This document shows, piece by piece, positions 6,947 through 13,312 of a DNA stretch of 13,312 nt. The notes below the pieces were generated by a model, which saw only the letters and a program-made list of their open reading frames with translations, had not been told where the DNA came from and did no database searches. Both the position numbers and the translations under genes were made by a program. Numbering within the stretch: the stretch's first letter is position 1; each line of letters starts with the position of its first letter. Origin of the DNA: Acholeplasmatales bacterium (GTDB taxonomy: Bacteria; Bacillota_I; Bacilli_A; Acholeplasmatales; Anaeroplasmataceae); assembly GCA_024696565.1 (NCBI GenBank), contig JAILGR010000097.1, positions 1 to 13,312 on the forward strand, written 5' to 3'.

Positions 6947-7765
6947 TTATTCCTCCTTATGCTTTTTCTCGCCTAAGATTGTTACAGTCATATTAGGTTC
7001 TACTGAAGATGTAATAAATACATTAGAACCTAAAGTAGTATTTTCACCAATGATTGTATCTCCACCAAAAATAGATGCACCAGAATAAATAGTGACATTA
7101 TCCCTAATAGTAGGATGTCTCTTAGAACCTTTTAATTCTTGTCCTTTTCTTAAGGATAGGGCACCAAGAGTAACTCCTTGATATAATTTTACATGCTTAC
7201 CAATTTCACAAGTTTCGCCAATAACAATACCAGTACCATGGTCAATAAAGAAATATGAATCAATCTTAGCACCAGGGTGAATATCAATACCAGTAATTGA
7301 ATGGGCATATTCTGTTAAAGCTCTTGGTAAAATAGGTACTTCATGCATATATAATACATGGGCAATACGATATGTAAATATGGCTTTAAAGCCTGGATAA
7401 GTTAATATAATTTCTGAATCTGACTTAGCAGCTGGATCGCCATCAAAAATTGCTCTTAAATCTGTTTTTAATAATTCATCTACCAAAGGAATCTCAGAAA
7501 AGAAACAATCAATCTCTTGACCACATTTTAATGATTTTTTATTAATTCTTTCTACTGCTCTTAATAATTTATGTAAATAGTAGCGAATTGCATCTACCTT
7601 TTCATCTAAATAATCTGATAGGATATTAACATGTTCAACATATCCTGGAAATAATAAGCCTTTCATATTATCTAAAAAGCCTACTACATCCTTTTCTTCT
7701 AAAGCATCATCTGCAAGGTTAAGATTTCTTTTTGAATCTAACCATTCATTAAATTTCAAGCTCAT
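6947..7765 (-). CDS. cysE: Serine O-acetyltransferase, long (EpsC-type) form
   Basis: Transfers acetyl from acetyl-CoA to L-serine, giving O-acetylserine for cysteine synthesis in the cytoplasm. The N-terminal ~110 residues are helical. The conserved stretch begins at DPAAKSDSEIILTYPGF (110-126), then YRIAH and PRALTEYAHSITGIDIHPGA (148-167), and the left-handed beta-helix hexapeptides follow. Active-site sequence DHGTGIVIGET is at 175-185, with His176, and YQGVTLGALS at 195-204. Length 272 aa matches the long form found in clostridia and Bacteroidetes better than the ~215-aa B. subtilis CysE. ATG 7765 follows GGAGGGG by 5 bases. First gene of a two-gene operon with the hydrolase-like gene. 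No cysteine synthase gene lies nearby in this window. Confidence 0.93.
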   Translation of the reverse strand: MSLKFNEWLDSKRNLNLADDALEEKDVVGFLDNMKGLLFPGYVEHVNILSDYLDEKVDAIRYYLHKLLRAVERINKKSLKCGQEIDCFFSEIPLVDELLKTDLRAIFDGDPAAKSDSEIILTYPGFKAIFTYRIAHVLYMHEVPILPRALTEYAHSITGIDIHPGAKIDSYFFIDHGTGIVIGETCEIGKHVKLYQGVTLGALSLRKGQELKGSKRHPTIRDNVTIYSGASIFGGDTIIGENTTLGSNVFITSSVEPNMTVTILGEKKHKEE

Positions 7766-7787
7766 AAGAACCCCTCCATTTTCCTTT

Positions 7788-7816
7788 ATTATAAACTTTT
7801 TTAAAGTTATTTTAAA
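7788..7816 (-). promoter_or_regulatory. Likely promoter of the cysE operon
   Basis: On the minus strand a perfect TATAAT (7788-7793) is preceded at 17 bases by a weak TTTAAA -35 (7811-7816). It is placed well for cysE, whose ATG is at 7765. The -35 lies inside the palindrome at 7805-7821. Confidence 0.55.
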
Positions 7817-7821
7817 TAACT
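7794..7821. promoter_or_regulatory. Nested inverted repeats between divergent cysE and yitT-family promoters
   Basis: AACTTT-TTT-AAAGTT (7794-7808) overlaps AGTTATT-TTA-AATAACT (7805-7821). Both are perfect, and together they cover the cysE -35 region. This is a plausible operator for a dimeric repressor, but the composition is almost entirely A and T, so chance or simple AT-richness is a real alternative. Confidence 0.3.
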
Positions 7822-7833
7822 AAATTATTCATC

Positions 7834-7861
7834 TTCACTTTTTATTTTAATTTGGTATAAT
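7834..7861 (+). promoter_or_regulatory. Promoter of the YitT-family gene
   Basis: TATAAT (7856-7861) with a partial -35 TTCACT (7834-7839) at 16 bases. The ribosome site AAAAGAGGGG follows and the ATG is at 7887, so the leader is short. Confidence 0.6.
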
Positions 7862-7886
7862 ATCACTTGCGAAAAGAGGGGTCTTT

Positions 7887-8804
7887 ATGAAATTTAATAA
7901 GAAAAAAATATTAGACTTTGCATTTAGAATACTAGTCGTAATTGTTATGAATACACTAATTGCCTTTGTAACTGTATGGTTCTTAGAGCCTGCAAAGCTA
8001 TATTCTGGTGGGGCAATTGGTTTAGCTCAGCTAATAAAAAGATTAATTGAATTCTCAGGAACTGAAACCATAAATTTAGGTTGGTTCATCTTCTTTGTTA
8101 ATATCCCAATAACTATTGTAGGTATAAAATTTGTTTCCCTTAAATTTACAATCCTATCAATAATAGCTGTAATAGTCCAAACTGTAGTTACATTAATATT
8201 GCCTGAATCACCATTTATAGAAGAATCACTTAATGGTTCATCTATTATTCATGAAATGTATGGATTTGTCTTAACACTTGCCATAATTGGTGGTGTATTA
8301 GGTGGTATAGCAACAGGAGTCGCATTAAGACTTGGTACTTCTACTGGTGGTTTTGATGTCTTAGGACAAGCTTTAGCATTAAAGAAAAATATCTCCATTG
8401 GATTATTTACAATGATTTTAAATGTATTAATTGCCATTTTTGGTGGAGCTATTTTACAAGGTTCTTGGATTATTTGTTTATTCACAATTATTCGTATGGT
8501 ATTAAATAGTTTAGTTATAGATAGAATTCATACATCATATAATTATATTGCTATTAGAATTTTCTCACCTCAAGGCTTAGAAATATCAAAAGCTATTATG
8601 GAAGAAATGTCTAGAGGATGTACTATTGAAAAAGTTATAGGTGCTCACTCAGGTTTAGATTCTATTGAAGTATATTCTGTTGTATCACGATATGAGCTTG
8701 AAAAAGCTTATCATATTATTAATAGATTTGATAAGGAGGCCTTTGTTACAGTATCCCCTGTAAAAGCCGTTAAAGGTAAATTTATAAAGCATACTATGGT
8801 ATAG
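7887..8804 (+). CDS. YitT-family membrane protein (YitT_membrane plus DUF2179)
   Basis: A 305-aa membrane protein of the YitT family, widespread in Bacillota; the biochemical role is not established. Hydrophobic segments lie near 11-33, 64-80, 86-106, 124-148, 170-190 and 194-210. Family hallmarks include the PAKLYSGGAIGLAQL segment (35-49) and the second-repeat counterpart LRLGTSTGGFDVLGQ (148-162), which show the internal duplication of the membrane domain. The soluble C-terminal part (about 221-298) is the DUF2179 domain, with RGCTIEKVIGAHSG and VSRYELEKAYHIINRFD. ATG 7887 follows AAAAGAGGGG. It is transcribed alone: its own promoter precedes it and a terminator overlaps its stop codon. 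Divergent from cysE, which may hint at shared control only. Confidence 0.9.
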   Translation: MKFNKKKILDFAFRILVVIVMNTLIAFVTVWFLEPAKLYSGGAIGLAQLIKRLIEFSGTETINLGWFIFFVNIPITIVGIKFVSLKFTILSIIAVIVQTVVTLILPESPFIEESLNGSSIIHEMYGFVLTLAIIGGVLGGIATGVALRLGTSTGGFDVLGQALALKKNISIGLFTMILNVLIAIFGGAILQGSWIICLFTIIRMVLNSLVIDRIHTSYNYIAIRIFSPQGLEISKAIMEEMSRGCTIEKVIGAHSGLDSIEVYSVVSRYELEKAYHIINRFDKEAFVTVSPVKAVKGKFIKHTMV

Positions 8805-8829
8805 TTCAGCAATTGCTGAACTTTTTTTT
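8803..8829 (+). terminator. Rho-independent terminator of the YitT-family gene
   Basis: AGTTCAGCAA (8803-8812) and TTGCTGAACT (8813-8822) form a perfect 10-bp palindrome followed by a T run to 8829. The first two bases belong to the TAG stop codon, so the hairpin starts inside the stop. Confidence 0.88.
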
Positions 8830-8860
8830 ATTCTTTTAATCACTTTTATTAATTTTATTG

Positions 8861-8866
8861 TATAAT
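8861..8866 (+). promoter_or_regulatory. -10 element of the fumarase-malic enzyme operon
   Basis: A perfect TATAAT lies 20 bases before the ATG of the fumarase alpha gene and directly after the preceding terminator. No good -35 is visible at 16-18 bases (AATCAC at 17). The predicted leader is only about 14 bases and still contains GAGG. Confidence 0.5.
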
Positions 8867-8886
8867 CATTTTTGAGGTATAAATTT

Positions 8887-9723
8887 ATGAAAACAATTCT
8901 ACCAGAATTAATCACAAATGAAGTAAAAAGACTTTGTATAGAAGCTGCAACTATTATTGATGATGAAGTATTAAATTGCCTAGAGGAAAACAAGAATAAG
9001 GAATGTGGGCTTGCTAAAACCATTTTAGAACAGATAATCGAAAATGATAATTTAGCCAAAAAAGAAAATATTCCAATGTGCCAAGATACTGGTATAACTA
9101 TAGTTTTTGTTGAAATAGGTAATCAAGTATTTATTGATGGTGATATATATGAAGCTATCAATAAAGGAGTATCTTTAGGTTATACCGAAGGATATTTAAG
9201 AAAGAGTGTTGTAAAATCACCACTTAATAGAATAAATACTAAAGATAATACTCCTGCTATTGTTCATATTAAACATACTATGGGCGATAAGTTAAAAATA
9301 ACTGTTTGTCCTAAAGGTGCAGGCTCTGAAAACATGAGTAAGGTTTTAATGCTAAACCCAGCTGATGGTAAAGAAGGCATTAAAAAATTCGTTCTAGATA
9401 CAATTAAAAGTGCTGGTGGTAGACCTTGTCCTCCATTAATTGTTGGGGTTGGTATAGGTGGCGATATTGAAAAATGTGCACTTATAGCTAAAGAATCATT
9501 ACTTAGAGATATAAATGATTCATCAGTAGATCCTGATGCAAAATTATTAGAAGATGAATTATATGAAGAAATAAATAAATTAAACGTTGGTCCTATGGGA
9601 CTTAAAGGAAAAACTACAGCCCTAGCTGTAAAAGTAAATCTATATCCATGCCACATTGCATCATTACCAGTTTGTGTAAATATTCAATGTCACGCATCTA
9701 GACATAAGGTGGTGATTTTATGA
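8887..9723 (+). CDS. Class I fumarate hydratase, alpha subunit (two-subunit type)
   Basis: With the next gene it forms the oxygen-sensitive [4Fe-4S] hydratase interconverting fumarate and malate. Three cysteines match the cluster ligands of class I fumarases by motif and spacing: Cys65 in MCQDTG, Cys181 in GGRPCPPL and Cys268 in NIQCHASRH. Other family motifs are CPKGAGSENMS (141-151) and VGVGIGGDIEKC (186-197). I chose ATG 8887, preceded by GAGG at 9 bases; an in-frame TTG at 8872 contains that ribosome site. The TGA stop overlaps the beta ATG as ATGA, giving translational coupling and balanced subunits. Length 278 aa is typical. An L(+)-tartrate dehydratase alpha subunit is the main alternative, because the families are close; the following malic enzyme favours fumarase. 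Confidence 0.88.
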   Translation: MKTILPELITNEVKRLCIEAATIIDDEVLNCLEENKNKECGLAKTILEQIIENDNLAKKENIPMCQDTGITIVFVEIGNQVFIDGDIYEAINKGVSLGYTEGYLRKSVVKSPLNRINTKDNTPAIVHIKHTMGDKLKITVCPKGAGSENMSKVLMLNPADGKEGIKKFVLDTIKSAGGRPCPPLIVGVGIGGDIEKCALIAKESLLRDINDSSVDPDAKLLEDELYEEINKLNVGPMGLKGKTTALAVKVNLYPCHIASLPVCVNIQCHASRHKVVIL

Positions 9724-10241
9724 TAATCAAATGGCCAAATGATAAAGATAAATTAAAAGATTTAAGAGCTGGCGATGTAGTTGAATTTGAAGGAACTATA
9801 TATACAGCTAGAGATGCTGCCCATATGAGAATAAAAAAGATGTTAGAAAATAATGAAGAACTTCCTGTTTGTTTTGAAGATGCCTTCATTTATTATGCTG
9901 GTCCTACTCCAACAAAACCAGGTTGTGTAGTTGGTTCTATTGGTCCTACTACTTCTAGCCGTATGGATAGCTTTGCTTCGATGATGAAAGATTTAAATGT
10001 CAAAGCTACTATTGGTAAAGGTCCAAGAAGTAATGAATGTACAAAGTACTATATAGATAATAAAATTCTTTATTTTATCACTACTGGTGGTTGTGGGGCA
10101 TTATTATCTAAGGCAGTTAAAAAAGCTAAAGAAATCGCCTTTTTTGACCTCGGTCCTGAATCTATAAAGGAACTTGAGGTAAAAGGATTTAAAATGATTT
10201 TAGCCATAGATTATTATGGCAATAATATATTTGAGGGATAA
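9720..10241 (+). CDS. Class I fumarate hydratase, beta subunit
   Basis: Small subunit of the split class I hydratase, equivalent to the C-terminal domain of single-chain FumA. Diagnostic motifs are YTARDAAH (28-35), the GPTPTKPG loop (61-68), VGSIGPTTSSRMD (71-83) with the substrate-binding Thr/Ser/Arg residues, IGKG (98-101) and TTGGCGALL (121-129). ATG 9720 overlaps the alpha stop, and AAGGTGGTG lies 5 bases before it inside the alpha gene. The TAA ends 4 bases before the malic enzyme ATG. Length 173 aa is a little short of the ~180-200 typical for beta subunits but no motif is missing. Confidence 0.88.
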   Translation: MIIKWPNDKDKLKDLRAGDVVEFEGTIYTARDAAHMRIKKMLENNEELPVCFEDAFIYYAGPTPTKPGCVVGSIGPTTSSRMDSFASMMKDLNVKATIGKGPRSNECTKYYIDNKILYFITTGGCGALLSKAVKKAKEIAFFDLGPESIKELEVKGFKMILAIDYYGNNIFEG

Positions 10242-10245
10242 GATT

Positions 10246-11430
10246 ATGGATTTAAAGGAAAGAGCACTTAAGCTTCATGAAGAAAATCATGGAAAGCTTG
10301 AAATGAAATCAAAAATTAAAATTGAAAACCAAGAAGATTTATCATTAGCATATACTCCTGGTGTTGCATACCCTTGTAAAGAAATTGAGCATGATATTAG
10401 CTTAGCATATAAATATACTGCCAAATCTAATATGGTTGCTGTAATAACTGATGGTTCTGCTGTATTAGGTTTAGGTAATATAGGCCCTTATGCAGCAATA
10501 CCTGTAATGGAAGGTAAATCAATATTATTAAAAGAATTAGCTAATGTTGATTCATTCCCTATTTGCTTAAAAACGCAAGATGTTGAAGAAATTATTAAAA
10601 CTATAAAATATTTAGAACCAACACTTGGTGCCATTAACCTAGAAGATATATCAGCACCAAGATGTGTTGAAATTGAAAGAAGATTAATTAAAGAAATGGA
10701 TATACCTGTTTTCCACGATGATCAACATGGTACTTCTATTATTGTTGCAGCAGCATTCTTAAATATTGAAAGATTAACTAAAAAGCCACTAACTGAAATG
10801 ACTGTTGTTCTATCAGGTACTGGTGCGGCTGGTTCAATGGTTGCAAGAATGCTTAAGAAAATAGGTGTTGGTAAAATATATGCTTATAACATCAATGGTG
10901 TAGTTGATAAAGCTAAATATGATTCTTATGATTTCTTAATTAAAGAATTAATTGATGATGGTATCTTTGATACTCCTAAAAAGCACGATAATACTTTAAA
11001 ATCTATAATGGTTAATGCTAATGCCTTTGTTGGTGTTTCTGCCCCTAATCTTGTAACTAAAGAAATGGTAAAATCAATGGCTAATAATCCTATTGTATTT
11101 GCCATGGCAAATCCAACACCAGAAATATCTTATACTGATGCTAAAGAAGCTGGAGCATATATAGTAGGTTCTGGTAGATCTGATTATCCAAATCAAATTA
11201 ATAATGTCTTAGCTTTCCCAGGTATCTTTAGAGGTGCCTTAGATGTAAGAGCTAAAAAGATTAATGAAGAAATGAAAATTGCCGCTGCTTTTGCTATTTC
11301 ATCTATTATTAAAGATGAAGAATTAAATCCAGATTATATTGTACCAGGAGCATTTGATAAAAGAGTTGTTCCTGCAGTAGCAAAAGCTGTTGCCAATGCA
11401 GCAATAAAAACGAATGTTGCTACTAAATAA
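10246..11430 (+). CDS. Malic enzyme (malate dehydrogenase, oxaloacetate-decarboxylating)
   Basis: Oxidises malate to pyruvate and CO2 with reduction of NAD(P)+. The short bacterial form (394 aa) is complete: YTPGVA (36-41) with the catalytic Tyr36, EGKSILLK (89-96) with Lys91, NLEDISAPRC (131-140) and FHDDQHGTSI (156-165) for metal and substrate binding, Rossmann GTGAAG (191-196), and FAMANPTPEIS. At the end of the second Rossmann strand, where an Asp usually binds the NAD ribose, the sequence reads YAYNING with Asn215, so cofactor choice is uncertain. ATG 10246 follows GAGGG by 8 bases; a longer in-frame start at 10216 would overlap the fumarase beta gene. Third gene of the operon; it uses the malate made by the fumarase. 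Ends at a bidirectional terminator. Confidence 0.93.
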   Translation: MDLKERALKLHEENHGKLEMKSKIKIENQEDLSLAYTPGVAYPCKEIEHDISLAYKYTAKSNMVAVITDGSAVLGLGNIGPYAAIPVMEGKSILLKELANVDSFPICLKTQDVEEIIKTIKYLEPTLGAINLEDISAPRCVEIERRLIKEMDIPVFHDDQHGTSIIVAAAFLNIERLTKKPLTEMTVVLSGTGAAGSMVARMLKKIGVGKIYAYNINGVVDKAKYDSYDFLIKELIDDGIFDTPKKHDNTLKSIMVNANAFVGVSAPNLVTKEMVKSMANNPIVFAMANPTPEISYTDAKEAGAYIVGSGRSDYPNQINNVLAFPGIFRGALDVRAKKINEEMKIAAAFAISSIIKDEELNPDYIVPGAFDKRVVPAVAKAVANAAIKTNVATK

Positions 11431-11437
11431 AACAAAA

Positions 11438-11459
11438 AGAACTATCCACGGATAGTTCT
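11438..11459. terminator. Bidirectional terminator between convergent operons
   Basis: AGAACTATCC and GGATAGTTCT pair perfectly around a 2-base loop. A T run follows on the plus strand (11461-11467), and an A run precedes the hairpin (TCTTTTTGTTTT on the minus strand). It can therefore end both the malic enzyme operon and the convergent minus-strand operon. Confidence 0.88.
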
Positions 11460-11465
11460 ATTTTT

Positions 11466-12635
11466 TTATTTTAATCTTGGTGCGCCACAATATGGACAAG
11501 TTGTAACATCATCTTTAATCGTTTTACCACAATAAATGCAATAGCTGATATTCTTCTTTTTATCTAAATTCTCTTTCATTTCTTTTTCTAATCTTTCATA
11601 TTCTTGTCTATTATATATTTCTACATCAGCTTCATTTATTTTTCCATCGCCATTTAAATCACCTATATGTCTAATAGAAACTAAATATTTCTTTCTAGAA
11701 ACAAATCCAGCTACTACAAGTAATGAACCACTAATCCATAAAATAAAACTCCATACTACATGAGCTTTATCTTCTTCAAATGAATACTTGGAAGGATTAG
11801 TTTTATTAACATAAAGATAATAAACCTCACCTACTTTAATATCAAATACTCTTTCACCATCAACATAAGCAGGATCATCATCTCCATGACCAATATAAGT
11901 TATACCACCATATTCATATGTAAAATCATATACCTCATAGTATTCCCCGTATTCAGTTTTCCAATCTGCCTTAATAACTTTGGCCTCAACCTTAGCTTGG
12001 GCTAAGAAAATAAATAATATTAAGCCTAAAGCAATTAAACAAAAACCAAATACACGTAAAGCTATAGTTGATATACGATTACTTTTTGGTTGTCTTGAAA
12101 CTACAACTAATTGATTATATGCTTCTGTTTTATTGTTTAAACTAGAAGTTGCATCTGAGGCAAAAGAAGGTTCTTTTTGGGCTTCTTGTTGTAATTTCTT
12201 TTTATAAATAACAAAATCTTCCCAATCAATTTTACCATCTTTATTATAATCAATTAATTGTTGTACTTCCTTCTTTTCCTGTTTGACTTTTAAGCATTCA
12301 GAAACAATCATAAATATTCCTAATCCACCAATTATAAACATAATAAGTAAACCAGCAGGAACTGATGCATTAAAGCAAAAAACAATACCAAATATGAATG
12401 CAGCTAAAAATATTACTACGCCAGCTAATATGGCAAAAGGATTTGCTCCCATTGATGAACTTGAATGACCACAATATCCATGGTAATGATACCCACTATG
12501 ATAGTGTGAATAGCTACTGTGATGATATCCACCACCGCCACCTGAACTATGGCCACCTCCACTATAGCTATGACCGCCACCTGAACTATGGCCGCCACCT
12601 CCGCCGGAACTATGTCCTCCATGAAAACCGCCCAT
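11466..12635 (-). CDS. Multi-pass membrane protein with His/Gly-rich N-terminus, two EF-hand-type loops, DUF3592-like domain and zinc ribbon
   Basis: The function is unknown. Order along the 389 residues: a Gly/Ser/His/Tyr-rich tail (1-62, 12 histidines and one Cys), two membrane helices (about 66-88 and 92-114), an EF-hand/dockerin-type loop DYNKDGKIDWED (129-140), a polar linker, a helix (about 189-213), a DUF3592-like domain rich in Tyr/Val strands (about 214-290), a fourth helix (about 292-312), a second loop DLNGDGKINEAD (326-337), a charged helix, and a zinc ribbon with Cys366, Cys369, Cys380 and Cys383. Positive residues flanking the helices suggest that the tail, both loops and the ribbon face the cytoplasm. 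ATG 12635 has GGAGG 9 bases upstream. It follows its paralogue by 15 bases. The tail may bind metal; this is inference. Confidence 0.85.
   Translation of the reverse strand: MGGFHGGHSSGGGGGHSSGGGHSYSGGGHSSGGGGGYHHSSYSHYHSGYHYHGYCGHSSSSMGANPFAILAGVVIFLAAFIFGIVFCFNASVPAGLLIMFIIGGLGIFMIVSECLKVKQEKKEVQQLIDYNKDGKIDWEDFVIYKKKLQQEAQKEPSFASDATSSLNNKTEAYNQLVVVSRQPKSNRISTIALRVFGFCLIALGLILFIFLAQAKVEAKVIKADWKTEYGEYYEVYDFTYEYGGITYIGHGDDDPAYVDGERVFDIKVGEVYYLYVNKTNPSKYSFEEDKAHVVWSFILWISGSLLVVAGFVSRKKYLVSIRHIGDLNGDGKINEADVEIYNRQEYERLEKEMKENLDKKKNISYCIYCGKTIKDDVTTCPYCGAPRLK
12534..12593. repeat. 39-bp-period tandem repeat encoding Gly-His-Ser repeats
   Basis: An identical 21-base segment occurs at 12534-12554 and 12573-12593 (plus strand ...CCTGAACTATGGCC), with a diverged further copy near 12600-12620. 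The 39-base period keeps frame and encodes repeats of GGHSSGGG in the N-terminal tail of the 389-aa membrane protein. This region is far more GC-rich than its surroundings. Confidence 0.75.
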
Positions 12636-12650
12636 TTTAATAATCCTCCT

Positions 12651-13298
12651 CTACTTTGTTCTTGGTGCTCCGCATTGTTCACAGAAAATAGCATCTTTAG
12701 GATACTTAGCACCACAATATTGACAATAATTTAATCTTTCGATTCTTTCTTTTTCTAATCTTTCCTTTTCTTTTTCTTGTTTTTGGAATTCTACTAAATC
12801 TTCTTCATCAATTTTTCCATCATTATTTAAATCACCAATAGCTTTTATTCTTCTTAAAAAACTAATTCTATACCCAATTCCAAATGCCAATAGGAATACG
12901 CCTATAACCCCAGCAAATGTTAATAAAACTAAATATGAATTGCTTTTTGTTAAATGGTAATTAGATGGCTGTATTTTTGAAACATATAATTCAAATGTAT
13001 CATATGGTTTATAATTAGTTTCACTTGCGCTATAGTATTCATATCCAAAATATTCCGTACCATTATAAACATACTTAAATTCAACTAATTGCTTCATTAC
13101 ACCATTTTTTGATACATATTCTATTTCAGAAACTCTAGCTTCTACAGGTTCTGGTGTAGTCAGTGGTATAAAAATAACCGATGCAGCAATTAATAATATA
13201 CCAACTACATATAAGATTAGTGTAGTTATACGATTAGTTCTTCTTTTCCCTTCACTAGAAAAAAAGTTCTTTTCTTCTTTATTAATTTGATTATCCAC
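12651..13298 (-). CDS. Membrane protein with DUF3592-like domain, EF-hand-type loop and zinc ribbon (paralogue)
   Basis: A shorter paralogue of the following gene. Layout for 215 residues: basic cytoplasmic N-terminus (GKRRTNR), helix at about 24-45, DUF3592-like extracytoplasmic domain (about 50-118, VEARVSEIEYVSKNG onward, ending in YVSKIQPSNYHL), helix at about 121-145, then RRIKAIGD, an EF-hand/dockerin-type loop DLNNDGKIDEED (156-167), a Glu/Lys/Arg-rich helix, and a zinc ribbon with Cys192, Cys195, Cys206 and Cys209. Start: GTG 13298 preceded by GAGGTG at about 6 bases. GTG 13307 is possible but overlaps that ribosome site. The TAG stop is merged with the ribosome site of the next gene. 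The upstream region lies outside the window, so the promoter and any earlier genes are unseen. Function unknown. Confidence 0.82.
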   Translation of the reverse strand: MDNQINKEEKNFFSSEGKRRTNRITTLILYVVGILLIAASVIFIPLTTPEPVEARVSEIEYVSKNGVMKQLVEFKYVYNGTEYFGYEYYSASETNYKPYDTFELYVSKIQPSNYHLTKSNSYLVLLTFAGVIGVFLLAFGIGYRISFLRRIKAIGDLNNDGKIDEEDLVEFQKQEKEKERLEKERIERLNYCQYCGAKYPKDAIFCEQCGAPRTK

Positions 13299-13312
13299 AA
13301 TTATCACCTCAT

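Noticed and set aside
8249..9059. Minus-strand open frames over the YitT-family gene and fumarase alpha start
   Set aside because: They run antisense to well-supported genes, cross a terminator and promoter, and show no recognisable protein features.
9264..9889. Minus-strand open frames across the fumarase genes
   Set aside because: Both are antisense to genes with intact active-site motifs and lack translation signals.
12398..12715. Other-frame and opposite-strand reading frames over the His/Gly-rich repeat, rich in His, Asp, Val and Ile
   Set aside because: The low-complexity repeat opens several frames at once. Only the 389-aa frame has a proper ribosome site and continues into recognisable domains.
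1..13312. Mycoplasma-type genetic code (UGA as Trp)
   Set aside because: Trp codons checked are UGG, and UGA serves as the stop of fumarase alpha in an ATGA overlap with the beta start.
1..13312. Mobile elements, CRISPR arrays, tRNA or rRNA genes
   Set aside because: No transposase, integrase, spaced direct-repeat array or RNA-gene-like segment was seen; gaps between genes are short and filled by promoters and terminators.

Overview
This 13.3-kb window comes from an AT-rich, gene-dense bacterial chromosome, most likely a low-GC Gram-positive (Bacillota, class Bacilli, perhaps an uncultivated gut lineage near Erysipelotrichales, RF39 or Acholeplasma-like groups). The reasons are the very low GC, strong AGGAGG-type ribosome sites, sigma-A-type promoters (TTGAAA-17-TATAAT), a lipobox on the polyamine-binding protein, and a YitT-family membrane protein. 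UGA is used as a stop (end of the fumarase alpha gene) and Trp is encoded by UGG, so the code is standard rather than mycoplasmal. The lineage assignment is inference.

The left part is all on the minus strand. A small hypothetical protein (6-494) lies downstream of a soluble DUF2156 / MprF-C-terminal-like acyltransferase (533-1417). Next is a complete polyamine ABC transporter operon transcribed right to left, potA-potB-potC-potD (5979 to 1578). It has its own promoter, overlapping or nearly overlapping genes, and a hairpin terminator four bases past potD. Further right is a two-gene unit of serine O-acetyltransferase (6947-7765) and a COG4947-like alpha/beta-hydrolase (6198-6944) whose nucleophile serine is replaced by alanine.

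From 7766 the direction changes. A divergent promoter region separates cysE from a plus-strand YitT-family gene (7887-8804), which ends in a perfect hairpin terminator. A three-gene plus-strand operon follows: two-subunit class I fumarase (alpha 8887-9723, beta 9720-10241) and malic enzyme (10246-11430). Together these would convert fumarate to malate and then to pyruvate, CO2 and reduced cofactor. A bidirectional terminator at 11438-11459 separates this operon from the last unit.

The right end holds two minus-strand paralogues (12651-13298 and 11466-12635). Both combine membrane helices, a DUF3592-like extracytoplasmic domain, EF-hand/dockerin-type loops and a C-terminal four-cysteine zinc ribbon. 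The larger adds a Gly/Ser/His-rich N-terminus with 12 histidines. This is the least understood and most unusual architecture here. No RNA genes, mobile elements, CRISPR arrays or gene-free stretches over 300 bases were seen.
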